Assembly: GCA_905250025.1 (NCBI GenBank)
Contig: CAJNOJ010000118.1
Span: forward strand, 36,941 to 100,940
Source: Adineta ricciae
Taxonomy: Eukaryota; Rotifera; Eurotatoria; Adinetida; Adinetidae
Length of the DNA stretch: 64,000 bases
Direction of reading: 5' to 3'
The notes below the pieces were generated by a model that made no database searches, was not told the DNA's origin, and saw only the letters and a list, made by a program, of their open reading frames with translations. Within the stretch, counting starts at the first letter, position 1. Every line of letters starts with the position of its first letter. Below are positions 55,205-64,000 of the stretch, piece by piece. The position numbers were made by a program, and so were the translations under genes.

Positions 55205-55887
55205 AGATATCTTTTTTCATTTCATCATTCACTAATTATTTGTAACATAACGATTCACTTCGTACAGTAATTGCATCATATAAAGCGTACATAACACGAA
55301 CATTGCTTTTCGTTCTATGAATATAATACATGCCATTTTGGAGTTTGTTCATATGTGTCATTGCAGTGTACATTATATGGATACAACTCAAGGTGAAAGA
55401 TGCTGTATCATCAGTTACATCTTTAGTTGAGTTTTTATTATTTTTATTTTCAAATTATCTTATAAAGTTTTCTGAGTTCACTTGGAGTGTTTAGACCCAG
55501 AAGTTTCCACCCATGCCTCGTAAACCATTGCAGACAGACTCAATGGTCCCATTGCATACGTGATATTCATTAAAAAGCTCCACAGAATTTGACAAAAAAT
55601 TTCGAAGAAGTGTTATCTATTGCATAGAAATGCACGTTGACAAACAAATTGATTATTCTATCCATTCAAAGTTGAGTAACACGATCGCATGTCATGTGTT
55701 CCATCTGAGACTACGTAGAAAAAATTTTATATATCAAACGCAACATGTGCGCGTATGATACTCTTGAATCAACAAAATTCTTTCCAACTTCAACCTTTTC
55801 TTCTTTCCTACTAAGGTGTATGTTACTGAGAAATGTTACTGTAAAACTTCAAAAACTGTTTCATTATCCGAATCATAGAACAAAGTC
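55205..55887. other. Spacer between tRNA and dual-ART gene
   Basis: No gene seen; promoter side of the dual-ART gene. Conserved in the second unit (61757-62423), with one copy having an extra 24-bp or so stretch near 55529. Confidence 0.45.
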
Positions 55888-58800
55888 ATGTCTATATTTG
55901 GTATTTGTAATCTTGATCGTCTTGAGCAGTACTTAAATAGTAGTTTAACGAAATTAGAAAATCTTACCAATGACAACGAACAATTACTCGTAGATACCAT
56001 TAAAACAATCGACACGCTTACTGTCTACAACATATCACTTTTATGCAAACCAAAGATTTTCTCTCACAAAGTATTTATTAAGTTTCGATATTGCTACAAC
56101 GTACAGCTTAGTGTATGGAGAGCAGAACAACATCGTTTGAACGGTTACGCACAAGAAGTTTTGTCAAAAGTAGGAAATTTGTTTGTTACTTTAAGTGAAC
56201 ACATTGATGATGCTGATTTGCAAATATACGAAGAGTTTCTTTTCGAAAAAACCCTTATCGAAGAACTTTGTTTATGTTTGAAAAATGTCATTTATTATAT
56301 CGACGATCCAACCATTGGACATATTAGCCAATTCATTTTTGCACTTGGACGCTTTCAATATAATGGAAGAACTTTACAGAACAACTCACTGCAAGAAGAT
56401 CTACTCAATGCTATTCGTGAGTGTCTTACATCTCTATGGTATGAGATGTGTCTTTCTGCAGAAATGACTGTCGAACAATCAAATGTATATTATAATTGTC
56501 TTGATTACGTATTAGGCTGTTCAGATGAACATTACAAGCGTTGTTGTGAATTCATATCAATGAAGTTGATCAAAACGTTTCCACGATGGTTTCATGAACA
56601 AGTGATTAATGGGTCGATTTTTCATTGGAATGAGCAAATCACATCTATTAGTTCAAAATTAATCACCATTTTAACAAGTCAAATTCGACAATTTGAGAAC
56701 GGGGTTGAAGGGGATTATATGGATTCGTATAAAGTATTGACTGAATCATTGCTTATTGTCCTTTCGAAAATTTCAACGGAAGATGAGTTTAATCCGCGAA
56801 AAAGTCTTTTTATTGAAAATATGGCTAATTTAGCATTGAATTCCTACTTACTCGACATGATTAAGCAAACGGATTTGTCTCAAATATATCCGTACTTAAT
56901 TGAGAAAAATCAACAAACTAATATACAAATGAATGCATGTTGTCTATTATTGTCAACTTTATCTGATACAGAAACTTCTCTACTTATTGATCTGAGAAAG
57001 GTCATCGGTATAGTGTTAAAAAGTTTAATCCCCTATACAGACACATCGAAATGTCGACGTCATTTGATAGCGACCATGACTCATTTACAACGTAAGAACT
57101 ACGCCTAATAATATTAATTTTGATGCATTTTCTTAGGAGGATTTCAATATGAAACAAACAGAAGAGAATTTATCGAACAAGATGGGCTGTCTCGATTGAT
57201 ACAATTTGCAACGTGTTGCAAAAAGAATTCTTTCGAGCTACGTGATATGGCCTTGAAAATGATTTGTGTTCTAGCCAACTGTTACACAGATGATATCAAC
57301 AATGTTGTTGAGTCTCTTCCGGTACGTCAACGAAAGTTTCGTTCATTCCATAACAGTCGCTTGTCTCTTCTTCTACTGTCTTATTTTTCATATAGGAAAT
57401 CATGCCGGGGAGTGAACAAGAATGGTTACTAAAATCTTGGAAACTTCACAATTGGAACAATGATACGAAAACTGCATGTTCAAGCGTATCAGGAACCATA
57501 CCTACACACAACTATGATCCGACAATAGCATTAAAAGCTTTATTAAAACAGGACAAGCTAATCGATGAGAAACATATGAAAGCAGTTGCACAACGTCATC
57601 GCGAGGATATCCTTTTAGTTTGGATATATAAGGACGAGGATGAGAAGACATTAAGAGATAGTATCGTTCATTTACGTAGTCTTATACACATTGTTCGCAT
57701 ATACTCCTGCTTGAAATGTGCCGAAGCCGTCACATTCATTTTAAACAATCGCCATGAGAATATCTTTGTGCTTCTTCATGCTTCCATACAGAGATATGTC
57801 GTAAGAAAAATTCAACATGCCATCCATATCGCTGCTATTACTGTTTATGATGCTCCTCATTCTTCTACAAAAACATCAACCGAACTTGAACAGACCAGCT
57901 TGGTACGGTATGAAGCTGACTTTCAATGCTCCGTTGATGCTTTATCAATTATGATTCAATCATATCAAAATCAGACATTTTGGTTCTATGAATCAAAACA
58001 AACCCGATGCGCAGATCTGTCGACTGAATCAGCGAGTTTTCTGTGGCAGTTTCTTCTTACTCGTATTCTTAACAAAATGCCCCCAGTCGACATGAATGAC
58101 TTTATCGATTTAGCTCGGCAATGGTATAAAAACAATCCACTATGTTTGTACCAGATTGACTACTTTCGTAAAAAGTACGACAGCAGTGCAGTTACTGGCT
58201 GGATTTTCACCAAAGGTTCATCATTTGTTCAGCGTTTACTTCAAAAAGCATTCAAAGAAGTTGATATGCAAATCATATGGGCAGCTCGTTTTTTTATCAT
58301 TGATCTTATGAAAATCATTGAGTCACAGAACGGTTTTAAGCGTCATGCAGGTCATATTACGCTGGGCGAATTAATGAGTGTGAAACGAATGCAGTTTCTG
58401 TTGGAACATCAAGATACACTTCTAATGGCGAAAGGTTTTCTAGTTGGACGTAGAAACTTAGAAAAGACAATAGGAGATTTACAAAAGCGACCACGTTGTA
58501 AAGATTCTGTTCATTCTATTCTATTTGAGGTGGATCCCGAGAATCATTGTTCAGTTTTGGTTTTGAATGATGAATATGTTTTGTTTGGACTTGATGTTTC
58601 TTTTCGTATATGTTCAATCAGATATGATCAATCACTTGATATTTATAGAATCCAATTACGAGTGTTAAATATTAATGAACTGTGGCAGAACCACATAGCA
58701 TTACTCCAAGAAGTTGGTGAATGTACTGATGAAATCATTTTATTTGGTACTTTGCTTGCCGATATAAATCGAGTTCCAGCCGCCATGGATTATTATTTAT

Positions 58801-61243
58801 CACGTATGAATGAATTCACATTCGATCCGTTGTTGAACGCTCATCGTTTGGTTCAGCTTGGTCGAATTGCCCTGCGGTGCAACAGAACAGAAAAGGCTGA
58901 AAACTATTACATTATGGGTCTGACTCTATATGAAACACTCTTATCGGAAAATGATCCATGTTTTATTCGTCTGTTGCTTGACCTTATGTTTGTTTATGTC
59001 AAAAGGGAAATCAGTTATCAGGCATTTTGTATTTATGAACGAATTCGACCTGTTTTGACAGAAGAATCCATATCTGTATGGCAATCACTACTTTCATGGA
59101 GTCAAGGATTAATATGTTCTTGTCGACTAATAGCATCTGGTCTTCAACAAACTAATCAAACACTCAATAAGTACTTCATATCATATAAACAGTTGAATTA
59201 TCAATGCACTCATCCAGTCCTTATCGGTGGATTAGCAATTGACATAGGCGACTTTGCATACAAACAAGGGTATATTCCTCTTAGCAGTGATTGCTATCTA
59301 TTTGCATTTGAAATCGCTAATCAGAATCTTCCACTTTGCCATCCGATGGCTATGGCCAGTTTAAGACGTCAATTAATCAATGCTGACACATATTCTCGAA
59401 ATGACAAGCTTACAATTCGTGAAAACCGACTTTTACCTTTATTACAACACAGCTTAAACGATATAAACGACGATGATAATCAACAAATTGCCGATACTAT
59501 GCGAAAAATCGGTTTTGAATATGTTACAAATGGTATAAACGAAATAGCAAAGTTTTACATAGAAAAATGTATAACAATTTATCGACGACAAATACCGGTT
59601 GACGAAGTCGCTTTAAATGAATGTCAAGCATATATTTTTGAAACAGAAAATCAAGCAGCCTTTAAATTTTTCATTACAGATTGTAACAAAGCTTTACATG
59701 ATATCTGTTGGAGCGCATGGTATAGGTATACTCATCCCTACGATCCTGCAGAAGTCGAAGAACAACAACAAATATGGGGTATGTTATCTTGTTCTATGGA
59801 AAGAGGCAAATGATATAATTGAATCCTTTTTCAAATTTAGACACAGCTTTGTCGAGTTTTTTTTACAATATGACAACAGAATCTGGAGTCGTTTGTCGAT
59901 CACTCATTGTTTGGATTGATACAAGAAAAGATGCAAATAGAAATAATACTTTATTAGAAAGGTTGATAAGAAGTAATGAGATTGAATTACATGTGTTTGA
60001 TAATGTCGATTTGGCTGTTACTTTTCTTTTGGGGAAAGATTTTCAACACGTACGGGTAGTAGTAGCTAATAATATAGCTGATGCTTTCTTTAACAAGCAG
60101 AAATCACGTCAATTGCAAACAAATATCTGTTTGACGATGTGTGTATTTATCTTTGGGATTGATCATGACGACGAATTGTACAAAAACTATCTAAGTTCAC
60201 TACAATGTAGCCGAAAATGTTGGACACAAATGTCGAAAGTGATCGAACGATGTCTCATAATGTCAGATGATGACTCATTATTGAATGAATTTTGTACACA
60301 ACCAGATATTGTGGGAATAGCAATTGCTCCAATGATGCTTTTAGTTGATGTTCAAGCATTTGGGAATATGTTTTTCGATGAAATAGATCCCATGGAACAT
60401 CAAGTGTATTTCGGTTCGGATGACACGAATTACGAATTCATAGGTTACATGTCGGGCTGCCAAATCTCTGCACCGAAATTATTTCATCATCTTCGTTTTG
60501 CGAAATCAATTAACCTTCCAAAACATCAAGCTCAAATGATAGCATTTATTATTTTTGGCAGACGACATGGTCTGTCATCGCGTCAGATTGCATCTATATG
60601 TCGATATTTTACACCTGGTCGTTGCATTCAACCGATCACATTGATCAAATATCTTGTTCGACTTTGGTCACTTGAGTCACCACCCTTCTACCAACTTGTT
60701 AACAAAGCATTGGCAGAATGTATCATCGAAGACGTACATCTTCTACGTTTCATTATATATGATTATTTTGAATTGTTTAATGCTAAATTGTTACCTTATT
60801 ATGTCGGAACACTCTATCGTGGAATTCAAACATCAAAAGAATATATTCTTTCACTCGTATCGCTCATTGGTAAACAGATCTATTTTGTTTGTTTTACTTC
60901 AACATCGAAAAATAAAGCACGTGCTATGGTTGGTGGAAACACTCTTTTCATAATTCAAACAATGTCTGAACAAGAACAAGCGGAATGTCGTATACAAACC
61001 AATGTGGACATAACCTCGGTTTCACAATTCTCTGAAGAAGAAGAAGTCTTATATGCTCCACTTACCACATTTCTCTTGTTAAGTGTTACGTTTGTTCGAG
61101 ATCCAAATGAGAGTATCAAATACATTGTTAAACTGCGTGAACAAGCTTCAAGTCTTTTTTATCAATTATTTATGGATAAAGAACGATTTCCCAATGGTAC
61201 TCCGTTTGAAGACGGTACAGATATGTGGCAATACAAAAGATGA
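55888..61243 (+). CDS. Large protein with degenerate ART fold, TPR-like repeats and C-terminal ADP-ribosyltransferase
   Basis: Exons 55888-57091, 57137-57321, 57396-59778 and 59841-61243; phases 1, 0 and 1 agree; 1,724 residues. Residues 1-500 are alpha-helical, armadillo-like. About 775-895 follow the ART pattern of the bdelloid family (SILFEV, VLFGLDVSFRICSI, RVLNINE) but lack the catalytic Arg (HAGHI instead of YRGQ) and the STS motif (GFLVGRR). About 905-1240 are TPR-like (LGRIALRCNRTEKAENYY). After 1258 a Rossmann-like receiver domain (SLIVWIDTRKDA, VRVVVANNIAD) precedes a complete ART: LYRGIQ (about 1581), CFTSTS (about 1609) and FSEEEEVLY (about 1656). Probably arginine-directed and intracellular, since there is no signal peptide. 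The inactive ART may regulate or bind NAD. The apparent stops after 57108 and 59813 lie in introns. Confidence 0.83.
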
Positions 61244-61685
61244 AACAATCAATAAAGTATATCACATTCAATGGTTTGAACCTTCACACATTTTATATTC
61301 TACTCTCGAATTGTATATTACTAAATAAAAATTGTTGGAACAACATAAAGCATATTTTCATTTTATCTCGATATACGTATCATGTCTTCAAAAGAGAAAT
61401 TTATTTTCCACTTAGAGATGCAGAATACATTCTACAGCAATGCAAACAAATACGGATAGAAATAGATTTGGATGAGAGCTAGTGATGAGCTTGACATCTT
61501 GGAAGCGAAGAGCGCGGTGTTTGAGCAGTAGTGGAGAAGTGATGTAAACTCGTATTTTCGTTTGTTCGTGTGAGTATAATCGGCAATGATTTCGAATGAG
61601 AATAGGCGATCGCTCCCGTCAAATGAAATGTTCCAATGCAAACTCAGGATAAAGACTGCTCAATACTGAGCTGAGAAAAGCACAA
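61244..61685. other. 3' flank and unit boundary
   Basis: An AATAAAG signal lies 7-13 bp after the stop of the dual-ART gene. The junction to the second unit falls near 61660. No gene seen. Confidence 0.5.
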
Positions 61686-61756
61686 GCTACTGTAGTATAA
61701 TGGTAGTATCACGGTTTGTCGGACCGAAGATCAGGGTTCGATTCCCTGCAGTAGCG
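61686..61756 (+). tRNA. tRNA-Asp (GTC), second copy
   Basis: Identical in sequence to the tRNA at 55134, with the same stems, anticodon and promoter boxes. Part of the tandem unit. Confidence 0.85.
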
Positions 61757-62423
61757 AGATATCTTTTTTCATTTCATCATTCACTAATTATTTTTAACAT
61801 AATGATTCACTTCGTACAGTAATTGCATCATATAAAGCGTACAGAACACAAACATTACTTCTCGTTCTATGAATATAATACACGCCATTTTGGAGTTTGT
61901 TCACATGTGTCATTGCAGTGTACATTATATGGATACAACTCAAGGTGAAAGATGCTGTATCATCAGTTGCATCTTTTCTCTCTTTATTTGAGTTTTCTTA
62001 TTTTTGTTTTCAAATTATTTTATAAAATTTTCTGAGTTCACTTGGAGTGTTTAGACCCAGAAGTTTCCACCCATGCCTCGTAAACCATTGCATACGTGAT
62101 ATTCATTAAAAAGCTCCACAGAATTTGACAAAAAATTTCGAAGAAGTGTTATCTATTGCATGGAAATGCACGTTGACAAACAAATTGATTATTCTATCCA
62201 TTCAAAGTTGAGTAACACGATCGCATGTCATGCATTCCATCTGAGACTACGTAGAAAAAATGTTATATATCAAACGCAACATGTGCGCGTATGATACTCT
62301 TGAATCAACAAAATTCTTTCCAACTTCTACCTTGTCTTCTTTCCTACTAAAGTGTATATCGCTGAGAAATGTTACCGTAAAGCTTCAAAAACTGTTTCAT
62401 TATCCGAATCATAGAGCAAAGTC

Positions 62424-64000
62424 ATGTCTATATTTGGTATTTGTAATGTTGATCGTCTTGAGCAGTGCTTAAATAGTAGTTTAACGAAATTAGAAAATAT
62501 TACTAATGACAACGAACAATTACTCGTGGATATCATTAAAACAATCGACACGCTTACTGTCTATAACATATCACTTTTATGCAAACCAAAGATTTTCTCT
62601 CACAAAGTGTTTATTAAGTTTCGATATTGCTACAACGTACAGCTTAGTGTATGGAGAGCAGAACAACATCGTTTGAACGGTTACGCGCAAGAAGTTTTGT
62701 CAAAAATAGGAAACTTGTTTGTTACTTTAAGTGAACACATTGATGATGCTGATTTGCAAATATACGAAGAGTTTCTTTTCGAAAAAACCCTTATCGAAGA
62801 ACTTTGTTTATGTTTGAAAAATGTCATTTATCATATTGACGATCCAACCATTGGACATATTAGCCAATTAATTTTTGCACTTGGACGCTTTCAATATAAT
62901 GGAAGAACTTTGCAGTACAATTCACTGCAAGAGGATCTACTCGATGCTATTCGTGAGTGTCTTACATGTCTATGGTATGAGATGTGTCTTTGTGCAGAAA
63001 TGACTGTCGAACAATCAAATGTATATTATAACTGTCTTGATTACGTATTAGACTGTTCAGATGAACATTACAAGCGTTGTTGTGAATTAATAACAATGAA
63101 GTTGATCAAAACGTTTCCACGATGGTTTCATGAACAAGTGATTAATGGGTCGATTTTTCATTGGAATGAGCAAATCACATGTATTAGTTCCAAATTAATC
63201 GCGATTTTAACAAGTCAAATTCGACAATTTGAGAACAGGGTTGAAGGGAATTATATGGATTCGTATAAAGTATTGACTGAATCATTGCTTATTGTCCTTT
63301 CGAAAATTTCAACGGAAGATGAGTTTAATTCGCGAAAAAGTCTTTTTATTGAAAATATGGCTAATTTAGCATTGAATTCTTACTTACTCGACATGATTAA
63401 GCAAACGGATTTGTCTCAAATATATCCGTACTTAATTGAAAAAAATCAACAAGCTAATATACAAATGAATGCATGTTGTCTATTATTGTCAACTTTATCT
63501 GATACAGAAAATTCTCTACTTATTGATCTGAGAAAGGTCATCGGTATAGTGTTAAAAAGTTTAATCCCCTATACAGGCACATCGAAATGTCGACGTCATT
63601 TGATAGCGACCATGACTCATTTACAACGTAAGAACTACGTCTAATAATATTAATTTTGATGCATTTTCTTAGGAGGATTTCAATATGAAACAAACAGAAG
63701 AGAATTTATCGAACAAGATGGGCTGTTTCGATTGATACAATTTGCAACGTGTTGCAAAAAGAATTCTTTCAAGCTACGTGATATGGCTTTGAAAATGATT
63801 TGTGTTCTAGCCAACTGTTGCACAGATGATATCAACAATGTTGTTGAGTCTCTTCCGGTACGTCAACGAAAGTTTCGTTCATTCCATAACAGTCGCTCGT
63901 CTCTTCTTCTACTGTCTTATTTTCCATATAGGAAATCATGCCGGGGAGTGAACAAGAATGGTTACTAGAATCTTGGAAACTTTACAATTGGAACAACGAT
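62424..64000 (+). CDS. Second copy of the dual-ART protein gene, 5' part
   Basis: Exons 62424-63627, 63673-63857 and 63932 to the window end, matching the first copy in all splice sites. The 401 complete codons of exon 1 differ at roughly twenty residues (for example LENIT for LENLT, ILTSQIRQFENRVEGN for ENGVEGD), with no stop or frameshift. Only the N-terminal helical region is in the window; whether the ART end is kept cannot be seen. Confidence 0.82.

Larger units (their letters stand above)
55109..64000. repeat. Tandem duplication, unit about 6.55 kb, with tRNA-Asp and dual-ART gene
   Basis: Sequence from about 55115 recurs from about 61667 at a spacing of 6,552 bp (tRNA to tRNA), with about 98 per cent identity and small indels, and without any N between the copies. 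The second unit is cut by the window end. Confidence 0.85.

Overview
The window looks like nuclear DNA of a bdelloid rotifer (Adineta/Rotaria type). The grounds are AT-rich DNA, many introns of only 45-70 nt with GT..AG ends, and families that are expanded in bdelloids: ADP-ribosyltransferase/TPR proteins, NHL-repeat type II membrane proteins, RNI-type leucine-rich repeats and divergent F-box/LRR proteins. There are also apparently horizontally acquired secreted enzymes and two-haplotype sequence a few per cent diverged. The species assignment is an inference from content.

Layout. 41-3717 (+) is the 3' part of a leucine-rich-repeat gene with 26 consecutive one-repeat exons, almost all 84 nt and phase 0, followed by decayed LRR and other gene debris to about 4960. 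5449-15083 (+) is an F-box/LRR gene interrupted by an 8.66 kb CACTA (EnSpm)-like DNA transposon (5657-14311). The transposon has short inverted termini, a TT target duplication, a four-exon transposase gene and a nine-exon BEN-domain gene, both on the minus strand. Then come an LRAT-domain gene (15829-16398), a secreted carbohydrate-binding-like gene with a Thr-rich linker (17133-17712, -), a PAN/apple-like secreted gene with a Ser/Thr linker (18839-19753, +), an intronless secreted glycosidase-like gene (21793-23790, +), and a type II membrane NHL-repeat gene (23903-26119, -). An Arg-type ADP-ribosyltransferase/TPR gene lies at 27214-30210 (+).

30274-50600 is a scaffold of allelic arms placed one after another and joined by single N characters or a 79-N gap. 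The loci, each present wholly or partly two or more times, are a small secreted protein (-), an SLC49/MFSD7-like transporter (+), a type II membrane protein with a Thr-rich stalk and a discoidin-like domain (+), and a FEM1-like ankyrin protein (+). The second discoidin/FEM1 copy is intact; the first discoidin copy carries a nonsense codon.

50796-54952 holds an HxxxD acyltransferase, an intronless SPFH/band-7 protein and a divergent 14-3-3-like gene. 55134-64000 is a genuine tandem duplication (unit about 6.55 kb) of tRNA-Asp(GTC) plus a 1,724-residue gene that combines helical repeats, a degenerate ART fold, TPR-like repeats and a C-terminal ART domain; the second unit is cut by the window end.

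Themes: symmetric-phase exons (phase-0 LRR cassettes, phase-1 Thr-rich linkers) build mosaic receptors and secreted proteins, and transposon and haplotype structure account for most of the broken genes.
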